The notes beneath the pieces are model-generated. The model was not told the DNA's origin and did no database searches. It saw only the letters and a program-made list of their open reading frames with translations. The position numbers were made by a program, and so were the translations under genes. Positions 56,939 through 64,000 of a DNA stretch of 64,000 nucleotides are shown here, piece after piece. The stretch comes from Lactiplantibacillus brownii (GTDB lineage: Bacteria; Bacillota; Bacilli; Lactobacillales; Lactobacillaceae): positions 2,170,001-2,234,000 of the forward strand of contig NZ_JAVCWF010000001.1 of assembly GCF_031085375.1 (NCBI RefSeq), read 5' to 3'. How positions within the stretch are numbered: position 1 is the first letter of the stretch; each line of letters begins with the position of its first letter.

Positions 56939-56961
56939 TTATATCTCGAACGATGATTAAA

Positions 56962-57492
56962 TTAGCTTTGTTTTTTTAACCGAAATAGTCGAATCAATCC
57001 CATCCAGAGACCAAAGAATATGCCGCCAAACACCGCATGCCAGATATTACTAGGCAAACGCAAAGCGTCAAAGAAGTTACTCCCATCCGCCATTACAGTA
57101 TTACCGGCAGCTAAGCAGTACGTGACGACACCAAAATAGACGCCCAGTCCAAGTGCTTGCCAGCCAATTTTTCGGCGTACTTGACCAATAGATGGCTGTC
57201 CAACTTCTTGATCCGTCAGATGTGCCCGATGACTAGCAATCATCACATACGGTGCAATGATGCCCAACGAAAATACGGCAGTTGCCAGCATCAAACCAAC
57301 TAAGGCCTCATAGGGTGACCGCATTCCCCACATTCCAGCGATGGCAGTAGCAAAAATCATGAAAATAAAGCAAGCTAAGAAGGCATTCGTACTGATTCGC
57401 CCCACCACTTGACGCTTATATTCATCGTAATTTCCCGTAATGCCAAAGAACCATTTGACCACTAAATCATGTAAGCTTCCCCTATTTTTCAT
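56962..57492 (-). CDS. DUF3278-like membrane protein
   Basis: 176 aa with four hydrophobic segments (near 33-52, 60-82, 110-130, 145-165) after KWFFGITGNYDEYKRQVVGRIS. Such proteins are usually encoded right behind a small XRE regulator, as here; function unknown. ATG 57492 follows GGGAGGAACAGGGG and overlaps the regulator's 3' end by 11 nt; the longer frame upstream is not used. Confidence 0.75.
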   Translation of the reverse strand: MKNRGSLHDLVVKWFFGITGNYDEYKRQVVGRISTNAFLACFIFMIFATAIAGMWGMRSPYEALVGLMLATAVFSLGIIAPYVMIASHRAHLTDQEVGQPSIGQVRRKIGWQALGLGVYFGVVTYCLAAGNTVMADGSNFFDALRLPSNIWHAVFGGIFFGLWMGLIRLFRLKKQS

Positions 57493-57685
57493 GCCCCTGT
57501 TCCTCCCAAAATAGCTGATTAAGATCCGTATGCAATACTTGCGCCAAACGAATACAAAAATCGAGTGATGGATTATACTTGTCATTTTCAACCAAATTGA
57601 TGGTTTGACGCGCAACCCCAACCGCCTGTGCTAATTCAAATTGGGTTAATTTTGCCGCCTTACGATAATCTTTCACCCGATTCAA
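57482..57685 (-). CDS. Small XRE-family regulator
   Basis: A 67-aa single helix-turn-helix protein (VKDYRKAAKLTQFELAQAVGVARQTINLVENDKYNPSLDF), the YozG/PBSX-like type. The start is TTG 57685, 9 nt after GGAG; in-frame sequence upstream crosses the operators and is not coding. It is coupled to the DUF3278-like gene and probably represses the pair through the two palindromes in front of it. Confidence 0.87.
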   Translation of the reverse strand: MNRVKDYRKAAKLTQFELAQAVGVARQTINLVENDKYNPSLDFCIRLAQVLHTDLNQLFWEEQGHEK

Positions 57686-57705
57686 CGCAACCACTCCTTT
57701 TAAAA

Positions 57706-57768
57706 TGTCAACTATATATGACACCACAAGTCTAACAGTCAGACTAAAAATGTCAACTATATATGACA
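57706..57768 (-). promoter_or_regulatory. Twin operators and promoter of the XRE-DUF3278 pair
   Basis: Two identical 18-bp sites TGTCAACTATATATGACA at 57706-57723 and 57751-57768 (45 bp apart, TGTCA/TGACA arms). The minus-strand promoter TTGACA (57756-57751), 16 bp, TAGACT (57734-57729) starts inside the distal site. Confidence 0.85.
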
Positions 57769-57840
57769 TTTAAAGCAAAAAAAATTGAAAAACCAAAAAT
57801 TATTGTGAACAACACCATGTCGGCTACTGCTATTCCTGAA

Positions 57841-57935
57841 TTAGCCGGAGGTTGTCACTGATAGACTTGATTGCGAGGGCCAAGACGTTTGTTTCTGAGA
57901 CTTAAACCAGTCCCGCAACCGGAAGCAAAAAGGGA
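57841..57935 (+). repeat. Decayed type C structured repeat
   Basis: TTAGCCGGAGGTTGT..CTGATAG matches the minus-strand start of element C (TTAGCTGGAGGTTGTTGCTG), and GCAACCGGAAGC matches its end; GGTTG/CAACC with a GGA/GGA loop is kept while the interior has decayed. Confidence 0.55.
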
Positions 57936-57963
57936 CAACTAATTTTCATCTTTCAACCTTTAA

Positions 57964-57999
57964 TAAAAAAATAAGCCATCAACCAATTTGGCTAATGAC
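57964..57999 (-). terminator. Terminator of methionine synthase gene
   Basis: On the minus strand GTCATTAGCCAA pairs with TTGGTTGATGGC (G-T pairs allowed), then TTATTTTTTT. Confidence 0.75.
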
Positions 58000-58014
58000 T
58001 CATCGCTGGGCTAA

Positions 58015-59172
58015 TTAAGCACCCCAGACTTCTTCTGCAATTGATTTAACTAAGGCAATCTTTGCCCACTGCTGCGCTTCAGTGAGAACATTACCTTCTT
58101 CAGTCGAGGCAAACCCACATTGCGTACTTAAACATAGCCGGTCCAATGGAATGTATTGAGCGGCTTCATGAATACGATCAATCACCGTTTGACGATCTTC
58201 CAACTCACCTGATTTAGAAGTCAATAATCCTAAAACCACTAATTTGTGATCACTAACTAACTTCAACGGTTCGAAACCGCCGGCACGGTCACTGTCATAT
58301 TCAAGGTAATAAGCTTTGACGTTTTCCCGATTAAACAAGGGATCAGCCACGGAATCGTAGCCACCGGCAGACGCCCAAGTTGAATGGTAATTTCCACGAC
58401 AAATATGCGTGTTAATGGTCAAATCAGCTGGCAAGTCCTTGACAGCTTCATTATTCACTTCTAAATACAGTTGTTTGTTCTGATCCAGCACCGCATCGTT
58501 ACGAGCTGAAACCTCCCCAGTTTCGGCCCCTTTAGCGTGATTCCCAGCTAACATGCCCCACGTACAGTCATCGAGTTGAATCGTTCGTGCTCCCGCGGCG
58601 TATAAATCTTCAATCACTTGATGGTAAGCTGCCGCTAAATCCTTCACGACCGCCGCATCGTTCGCATAGACTTGTCGTAATGCGGCCACGTTTTCTGGCC
58701 GCTGCAATTCGGCTAAGCATTGGGCTGGTGCCGGAATCGTTTGTTTGATTTGCGTGCCAGCACTGACATGGTCACGGACAAATTTGAAATGTTCAACAAA
58801 CGGATGGTTGGCCCCAGTAATTTTGCCACTGACATAAGCCGATTCGGCACGAGTTTCTTCATCATGGAAGACATAGCCTTGTGCCAGTTGCTTCTTGGTA
58901 ATTCCTTGCAAACCCCAGAAAAAGTCTAAATGCCACCAGCTCCGACGAAATTCACCATCGGAAACAGCCTTTAACCCCGCAGCTTCTTCTTTTTGAATCA
59001 AGTCAATAATGGCCGCGTCTTCCACCTTTTTAAGTCCAGCGTCATCAAGGTCACCCTTCGCAAATTGCGCGCGTGCAGTCTTTAGTGCGGCTGGTCGTAA
59101 AAAACTCCCAACAAAGTCATAGCGAAATGGTGAAGTGGTCCGATTAGAAAATGTTTGTGTTGCTGTTGTCAT
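58015..59172 (-). CDS. Cobalamin-independent methionine synthase C-terminal-type protein (YxjG/YxjH-like)
   Basis: 385 aa, about half the size of MetE: only the C-terminal UROD/MetE-like barrel. Likely zinc ligands are INTHICRGNYH (His and Cys) and LSTQCGFAS (Cys). Members transfer a methyl group to homocysteine from methyltetrahydrofolate or another donor; the donor is not certain for this short form. ATG 59172 follows GGGGG by 9 nt. The T-box directly upstream ties it to methionine supply. Confidence 0.88.
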   Translation of the reverse strand: MTTATQTFSNRTTSPFRYDFVGSFLRPAALKTARAQFAKGDLDDAGLKKVEDAAIIDLIQKEEAAGLKAVSDGEFRRSWWHLDFFWGLQGITKKQLAQGYVFHDEETRAESAYVSGKITGANHPFVEHFKFVRDHVSAGTQIKQTIPAPAQCLAELQRPENVAALRQVYANDAAVVKDLAAAYHQVIEDLYAAGARTIQLDDCTWGMLAGNHAKGAETGEVSARNDAVLDQNKQLYLEVNNEAVKDLPADLTINTHICRGNYHSTWASAGGYDSVADPLFNRENVKAYYLEYDSDRAGGFEPLKLVSDHKLVVLGLLTSKSGELEDRQTVIDRIHEAAQYIPLDRLCLSTQCGFASTEEGNVLTEAQQWAKIALVKSIAEEVWGA

Positions 59173-59208
59173 AATAAAAGCCCCCGTCAAATTTTGTTTT
59201 AATCATAA

Positions 59209-59510
59209 TCAAAAAAATCGCCCCTTCTAACCACCAATGTGATTAAAAGGGACGATTTGACTGCGCGTTACCACCCTAACTTCGCCGATTGTTTGCACAA
59301 TCAGCCTCAACGGTACCTGTTGATACCTGGCAAGCTAACGGTTGCAACCGGTCAGTCAGCGTGAACCGCCTGACATGCTCAGAGCTCATCTTCGACCTTA
59401 GTTTAGGACCCGTTTCCACTCGTCGGGCTCACTGTTACCTAAAACTAGGGACTACTCTTCTCTTCAACGCAAATATGAGATTACAATTAAATGATGATTA
59501 AACTATAAGT
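59209..59510 (-). promoter_or_regulatory. T-box riboswitch of the methionine synthase gene
   Basis: On the minus strand the core GGGTGGTAACGCG (59276-59264) is followed by a terminator (CGTCCCTTTTAATCAC paired with GTGGTTAGAAGGGGCG, T7) and preceded by about 230 nt of structured leader. Specifier probably ATG (Met), from gene context; GAAGATGAGC is a candidate but was not folded. Confidence 0.9.
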
Positions 59511-59545
59511 CGATTTCTCATAATTGTCAAGGGACTCTGGTCAAT

Positions 59546-59589
59546 TTATTTTTCAGCTACACCCTTAGCACCGATATCATGCCGATGGT
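59546..59589 (-). pseudogene. Fragment: duplicated 3' end of purD
   Basis: Forty-two of 44 bases match the end of purD (61018-61061 region), and the minus strand still reads [17 protein letters not shown] against [17 protein letters not shown] in purD. The rest of the gene is absent. Confidence 0.8.
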
Positions 59590-59731
59590 GATCCTATCGC
59601 TAAACAGGTTGTTTATACTTAAATATCGCACTGATCCATTACAAGCTCACAAACATAAATTTATTCAAATTTACTTAATGACACACCTTCAGAACGAGTG
59701 CCCCCATCTGAACCTACAAAGACTTAATAAA

Positions 59732-59911
59732 TTATCGATAATGCTTATCCACAAAGTAAATCAATAAGACAATTACAACACTAAATACTGCGCTCAAACT
59801 TGCTCGAATATTAATTGAATTTATTAACGGTGAAATGAATACAATATACAAATATTGAAAAATTGCTACTGATAAGCTAATCAGCACAATTAATCGCGTA
59901 TTATTTTTCAT
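59732..59911 (-). CDS. Small membrane protein, translationally coupled
   Basis: 59 aa: MKNNTRLIVLISLSVAIFQY then a second hydrophobic stretch (about 38-54, LSAVFSVVIVLLIYFV) and a basic end. Its ATG overlaps the stop of the preceding small frame by ATGA, with GGGGATGG upstream. Two short membrane helices recall bacteriocin-immunity or toxin-like mini-proteins, but no family is recognised. Confidence 0.55.
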   Translation of the reverse strand: MKNNTRLIVLISLSVAIFQYLYIVFISPLINSINIRASLSAVFSVVIVLLIYFVDKHYR

Positions 59912-60105
59912 CTACTACCATCCCCAGTTATTAACCCTCTGACTGAAATAACTAAAATCAAGCCACCACTAATCACATCAAACATTGAAGCTTTTGCTTG
60001 CCCCTTATCCAAATAAATTCTGACATAATTCCAATGGATTTGACGATCATTTTTCCTGTATGACCTAGTCTGAATAGGATTCAAAGAAGCGACTTTGATT
60101 GTCAT
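59908..60105 (-). CDS. Small hypothetical protein, possibly the end of a decayed larger gene
   Basis: 65 aa from ATG 60105; basic N-terminal half, then a hydrophobic stretch FDVISGGLILVISVRGLI. No ribosome site is seen, and the frame stays open for about 49 codons further upstream (to near 60253) without a good start, ending at a TGA, which suggests a 5'-truncated gene. Family unknown. Its 3' end is coupled to the 59-aa gene. Confidence 0.4.
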   Translation of the reverse strand: MTIKVASLNPIQTRSYRKNDRQIHWNYVRIYLDKGQAKASMFDVISGGLILVISVRGLITGDGSR

Positions 60106-60516
60106 AATTGTTGTCTCAACGTTTGCCGAAGTTTCGGGAAAAGAAAAGATTGACCATAGGGTTCTAGTGATAACTAAAGACTTGTTAGCATTGTAGCTTT
60201 CTCTTTTCAGAATAACAGCATTACAAGTTGTGAATTCTTTAACAATTAAACCGTATCATATCGTTGTGTTTTTCGCAACGCCCTTTTTAAGTTTTAGTAT
60301 CAGGGGATAATTTAGTATCGTTACTCCACTTAAAAGCATGCTTTTGATTATTTAAATTTAGTGATTGAGTAATATTAAAAATGTGATTTTATTAACAATA
60401 TATCTTTGTGAGCTGTTTTTAGCAGAAAATATTTGCCTGTAAAATTCATCATCTAGTCCATTTTCGAACCAATATGAACTCAACATTCCAAGAACGAAGT
60501 CAACCACGATATAACA
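60106..60516. other. AT-rich spacer, no gene
   Basis: Part of the small island between the methionine synthase and purD. Apart from the open frame mentioned for 59908-60105, I see nothing with coding character. Confidence 0.5.
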
Positions 60517-60600
60517 ATTATCCGTCTCTGTTGACCATCCCGTTTGTTTTAGGCAGACCTGGGTAAACCACAGCAAACGAGCCAGTCAACACTGATGTTC
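60517..60600 (-). repeat. Structured repeat, type A (copy 2, degenerate)
   Basis: On the minus strand CAGTGTTGACTGGCTCGTTTG ... AAACGGGATGGTCAACAGAGACGG: outer parts kept, central hairpin lost. Confidence 0.7.
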
Positions 60601-60679
60601 AATCGCGATTTAGTAAAAGAAGCTTGATAAAACTAGTATCAACGAAAGGCAAATTGATATTAGGACTATTGACTAGCGC

Positions 60680-60828
60680 AGGGCGGGCGGGATGATGCTC
60701 AGTGGTGAAATTTTCCTTTGCTGGTGAACTTCCAGCTTAGGAAAAGCCCGGCTTGTGAGACCGTACTTTGGCTCACAAACGTGGCCACCACGTTCCAGCA
60801 TCAGTCCAGACCAACCGGAGCGGCAATC
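60680..60828 (-). repeat. Structured repeat, type B (copy 2)
   Basis: Inverted relative of 8624-8772; together with the type A copy next to it the whole ~310-bp composite is repeated in the same internal order. Hairpin 3 reads TTTTCCT/AGGAAAA here versus TTTCTCT/AGAGAAA there. Confidence 0.85.
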
Positions 60829-60950
60829 TATGCTAATACAACGCGTCTCAGATTCCATTATAGCTGCTTGTAGACTTTTCTTCTTAATCTTTTATTCGAT
60901 AAAAAATCAGCCACAACTTGACCTTGCAGAAACAAAAAATCATAGTGTAT

Positions 60951-60999
60951 ATCAAAAAAACGCCCTCCTAACCACTGATGTGATTAAAAGGACGATTAT
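60951..60999 (-). terminator. Purine operon terminator, homologous to the T-box terminator
   Basis: On the minus strand CGTCCTTTTAATCAC pairs with GTGGTTAGGAGGGCG (loop ATCA) and runs into T7. The same sequence with few changes forms the terminator of the T-box at 59209-59259. Confidence 0.85.
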
Positions 61000-61019
61000 T
61001 TTTGTATGCTCACGCTAAT

Positions 61020-62255
61020 TTATTTTTCAGCTAGACCTTTAGCACCGATATCATGCCGATAAATCAAGGGACCAAGCTCTAATTGAGTTAATTGTTCATA
61101 AACCACCTGTTGGGCAGTCGCCAAGTCACCAGCATGCGCTGTCAGCATCATTAACCGGCCACCGGCACTGACCAGTGCGCCGGGCTTTCCAGCCACGCTG
61201 GCATAGTCAGCGCCGGCCACAGTCGGGACGGGAACCCCGGTCTGGGTTGGCCCAGGATAACCCGGCGCTGCCAAAACGACTCCCAGATAAGTGTCAGTTG
61301 TTTGCCATTGCACGACCGGTTGGCGGTGCTGCAACAAATCACAAATGAGCTGATAGAAATCGCTTTGACATTGTGGCAATAAGATCTGCGCTTCTGGATC
61401 GCCTAACCGCAAGTTATATTCGATGACTTGCGGACCAGCCGGGGTCAGAATTCCACCAATATAAATGACCCCCTCGAAACTCAAGCCATCCGCTTTTAAC
61501 CCAGCAATTGTTGGTTCAACAATCGTCGCGACTGTCTCCGCAATAATGGCCGGTGTAATTTGGGGCACGGGGGAATAAGCACCCATCCCACCTGTGTTCG
61601 GCCCTAAATCATCATCTAGTAACCGTTTATGATCTTGCGCTGTTGGCAATAAAACGTACTTGTCACCACCGACAAACACCATTTGAGAGAATTCAAAACC
61701 GGCCACATAGTCTTCAATCAAAACCGTATCGGTACTTGCAAATGCTTGGGCCAGCGCCGTTTCGGCAGTCTCCCGATCCATAGCGACCGTGACCCCTTTT
61801 CCGGCAGCCAAACCATCTACTTTAATGACTTGGGGTACCGGTTGCGCACGACTATAGGCCAAAGCTCCCGTCAAGTCATGAAACAACTGATAACCCGCTG
61901 TCGGAATCTGATGGCGTGCCATGAATTGTTTAGCAAAGACTTTCGAACTTTCTAATTGTGCCGCTGCTTGATGAGGGCCAAAAACGGCTAAGCCAGCTGC
62001 TTGAAAATAATCCACGATTCCCGCTGCTAACGGTACTTCAGGACCCACAACGGTCAGTTCAACCGTATTTTGCCGAGCAAACGACGCTAAGTCTTTGAAG
62101 GCCATTTCATCAATCGCGACCGTTTGAATGTCATCCAGCGTCATCCCAGGATTACCAGGCGCACAGTAGACCGTGTCCACTTGCGAGCTCGTTAATAGGG
62201 CTTTGGCGATGGCATGTTCCCGACCACCACTACCAATTACTAAAACTTTAGCCAT
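61020..62255 (-). CDS. purD: Phosphoribosylamine-glycine ligase (GARS)
   Basis: 411 aa ATP-grasp enzyme joining phosphoribosylamine and glycine. [17 protein letters not shown] is the N-terminal loop, [13 protein letters not shown] the signature metal/ATP site. Last gene of the pur operon here, 18 bp behind purH; ATG 62255 follows CGAAAGGATGGCAACCT. Confidence 0.96.
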   Translation of the reverse strand: MAKVLVIGSGGREHAIAKALLTSSQVDTVYCAPGNPGMTLDDIQTVAIDEMAFKDLASFARQNTVELTVVGPEVPLAAGIVDYFQAAGLAVFGPHQAAAQLESSKVFAKQFMARHQIPTAGYQLFHDLTGALAYSRAQPVPQVIKVDGLAAGKGVTVAMDRETAETALAQAFASTDTVLIEDYVAGFEFSQMVFVGGDKYVLLPTAQDHKRLLDDDLGPNTGGMGAYSPVPQITPAIIAETVATIVEPTIAGLKADGLSFEGVIYIGGILTPAGPQVIEYNLRLGDPEAQILLPQCQSDFYQLICDLLQHRQPVVQWQTTDTYLGVVLAAPGYPGPTQTGVPVPTVAGADYASVAGKPGALVSAGGRLMMLTAHAGDLATAQQVVYEQLTQLELGPLIYRHDIGAKGLAEK

Positions 62256-62273
62256 AGGTTGCCATCCTTTCGC

Positions 62274-63806
62274 TTAATGTCGGAAGTGTCGGACACCGGT
62301 CGTGACCATGGCAATCCCATAACGGTCGGCCATATCAATCGAGTCCTGATCCTTAATACTGCCACCTGGTTGAACGATTGCCCGAATCCCATGTTGCGCA
62401 GCAAATTCAACACAGTCATTCATTGGGAAGAAGGCATCCGAAGCCAAGATCGCATTTTCGTAGCCAGGTTTACTCATAGCCTTTTCAATCGCAATCTTTG
62501 TCGAGTCAATTCGGTTCATTTGCCCAGAGCCCACGCCTAACGTCCGGTCCGCAGTTGTGACCACGATCGCATTACTCTTGACGTGTTTTACAACTTGTTG
62601 TCCGAAAGCCAAGGCCTTTAATTGTGCGGCCGTTGGTTGTTGCTTGGTAACTACGGTGAAATCGGCTGGTGTTTCAAAGGCTTGATCCACTTCTTGGCGT
62701 AATAAACCACCACCAACGGAGATTGTTTCAAACTTATCAGCGGTATGTGCCTGATCAAAGTTAACCGTCAATAAACGCACATTTTTCTTCTTGGCTAACA
62801 CATCAAAAGCATCTTGATCAAAGCTAGGCGCAATAATAATTTCTAAGAAAATCTTGTGCATCTTTTCAGCCGTTGCTAAATCGACCGGCCGGTTCAACGC
62901 GATGATTCCCCCAAAAATTGAAATTGAATCTGCGGCATACGCTTTATCCCAAGCCGCTTCAATGGTGTCACCTAAACCGACCCCACAAGGATTCATATGT
63001 TTCATCGCCACCACAGCTGGGTCCGTATATTCACTGACCATATGCAGTGCGGCATCCGCATCCTTGATATTGTTATAGGATAATTCCTTACCATGTAATT
63101 GTTGTGCCCCAGTAATTGAAAACGGCGTTGGCAACGCGTTTTCATAGAAGGACGCTTTTTGATGACTATTTTCGCCATAACGAAGGGCCTGCTTTTTATC
63201 GTAAGTTAACGTTAATTTGTCTGGAAATTCATCAGTTGTTAAGTATTGGGCAATCAAGGCATCATAGCTAGCCGTGTGTTGGAACACTTTAGCCGCCAAA
63301 CGTTGCCGTAATTCTGGTGTAATCGTGTCAGCTTGTAAGTCAGCCAAAATTTGATCATAATCGGCTGGATCAACAATTGGTAACACCGCCGCAAAATTTT
63401 TAGCGGCCGAACGAAGCATTGAGGGACCCCCAATATCAATTTGTTCGATAGCTTCGGCTTGGGTCACATCTGGTTGTTGAATCGTCGCTTTGAAAGGATA
63501 TAAGTTAACGACAACCAGATCAATTGGCGTAATCCCCGCAGCTTCCAGTTGCGCCATATGTGCTGGTAAATCCCGCCGTGCTAATAAGCCGGCATGAACT
63601 TTAGGATGCAACGTTTTAACGCGGCCATCCAGCATTTCAGGAAAACCGGTTACTTCTTCAATCCCCGTCACTGGCAAACCGGCCGCAGCTAACGCTTTTT
63701 TAGTTCCACCAGTTGAAACTAATTCGTAGTCTAAGGCCACTAACCCTTTTGCAAAATCCGTTAAACCTTTTTTATCAGAGACACTTAATAATGCGCGCTT
63801 TGTCAT
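62274..63806 (-). CDS. purH: Bifunctional AICAR formyltransferase/IMP cyclohydrolase
   Basis: 510 aa catalysing the last two steps to IMP. The N-terminal MGS-like cyclohydrolase domain ([15 protein letters not shown], 1-~190) precedes the formyltransferase with the catalytic Lys-His in [14 protein letters not shown] 63806 follows AAGGAGCTATTTAA, the ribosome site lying in the end of purN, so translation is closely coupled. Confidence 0.96.
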   Translation of the reverse strand: MTKRALLSVSDKKGLTDFAKGLVALDYELVSTGGTKKALAAAGLPVTGIEEVTGFPEMLDGRVKTLHPKVHAGLLARRDLPAHMAQLEAAGITPIDLVVVNLYPFKATIQQPDVTQAEAIEQIDIGGPSMLRSAAKNFAAVLPIVDPADYDQILADLQADTITPELRQRLAAKVFQHTASYDALIAQYLTTDEFPDKLTLTYDKKQALRYGENSHQKASFYENALPTPFSITGAQQLHGKELSYNNIKDADAALHMVSEYTDPAVVAMKHMNPCGVGLGDTIEAAWDKAYAADSISIFGGIIALNRPVDLATAEKMHKIFLEIIIAPSFDQDAFDVLAKKKNVRLLTVNFDQAHTADKFETISVGGGLLRQEVDQAFETPADFTVVTKQQPTAAQLKALAFGQQVVKHVKSNAIVVTTADRTLGVGSGQMNRIDSTKIAIEKAMSKPGYENAILASDAFFPMNDCVEFAAQHGIRAIVQPGGSIKDQDSIDMADRYGIAMVTTGVRHFRH

Positions 63807-64000
63807 TTAAATAGCTCCTTCATTGATGAGTGATTGTAAAACGTCTGGATAAAATTGATGTTCGGTTGTATGAATCCGGGTCGCTAAACTGTCGATGGTG
63901 TCACCCGGCTTGACCGGTACGCGACGCTGACCAATAATTTGACCGGTGTCGATCCCAGCGTCAATATAATGAATCGTGACCCCCGTCTCAGTGACGCCAG
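63807..64000 (-). CDS. purN: Phosphoribosylglycinamide formyltransferase, C-terminal part
   Basis: The last 63 codons plus stop are in the window; the 5' part lies beyond base 64000. Readable are TGVTETGVTIHYIDAGIDTG and QIIGQRRVPVKPGDT, the conserved C-terminal block of PurN with the GVTIHYVD..D-G-P/T motif. It transfers a formyl group from 10-formyl-THF to GAR. It abuts the purH start. Confidence 0.93.
   Translation of the reverse strand, partial: GVTETGVTIHYIDAGIDTGQIIGQRRVPVKPGDTIDSLATRIHTTEHQFYPDVLQSLINEGAI

Noticed and set aside
60358..60576. 72-codon minus frame
   Set aside because: Its beginning is the type A repeat; no ribosome site and no recognised domain.

Overview
The window reads as a chromosomal segment of a low-GC, facultatively heterofermentative lactic acid bacterium of the Lactiplantibacillus plantarum group. 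The basis is the gene content and order as I know them from that group: an Acm2-type autolysin with an Ala/Ser/Thr-rich domain, a 788-aa phosphoketolase, a pyrR-B-C-AA-AB-D-F-E operon with two PyrR attenuators, rexAB/addAB-type recombination genes and a purine operon. The exact species cannot be fixed from sequence reading alone.

Layout. 1-3.2 kb: 5' part of the autolysin gene (minus), a universal stress protein and an RluA-type pseudouridine synthase. 3.2-9.7 kb: T-box controlled asnS, CcpA/cre-linked phosphoketolase xpk, an esterase, a composite structured repeat and a GntR/UTRA regulator. 9.8-19.1 kb: YbaK-type deacylase, a HEXXH membrane protein, a membrane/serine-hydrolase fusion, an HD hydrolase, an orphan LytTR response regulator, DUF1836 and DUF960-like proteins, a small heat-shock protein, a CNNM/CBS protein and NrdI. 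19.3-31.8 kb: MFS transporter, fumarase, SdpI-like protein, zwf, a MocR regulator divergent from an aminotransferase-dapA pair, an NmrA-like oxidoreductase, a GNAT acetyltransferase, and a two-gene ABC exporter divergent from its MarR regulator with three matching operators. 31.9-39.2 kb: addA/addB. 39.8-49.4 kb: the pyrimidine operon. 49.5-52.1 kb: an accessory patch with an IS982-like element inside an XRE antitoxin gene and two large cloverleaf-type repeats. 52.2-57.8 kb: PucR regulator, guanine-class riboswitch, two purine permeases and an XRE/DUF3278 pair. 58-64 kb: T-box controlled methionine synthase, a small accessory island with duplicated edges, and the 3' end of the purine operon (purN-purH-purD).

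Coherent themes. Nucleotide metabolism dominates the right half: de novo pyrimidine synthesis, purine salvage import and the last purine steps, each with its own RNA-level or repressor control. The left half serves pentose/hexose phosphate flux (xpk, zwf), aspartate-family amino acids (asnS, dapA) and envelope remodelling.

Most interesting non-genic signal. At least seven intergenic sites carry members of what appears to be one structured repeat family. Each has a long outer stem interrupted by a symmetric GGA/GGA internal loop, and complete members enclose three hairpins. Compensatory base changes between copies indicate that the fold, rather than the primary sequence, is conserved. Other points worth checking are a probable AUC start codon for the hypoxanthine/guanine permease, an operator-like palindrome shared by xpk and the GntR gene, and an AddB subunit lacking the usual Walker A and iron-sulfur cysteines.
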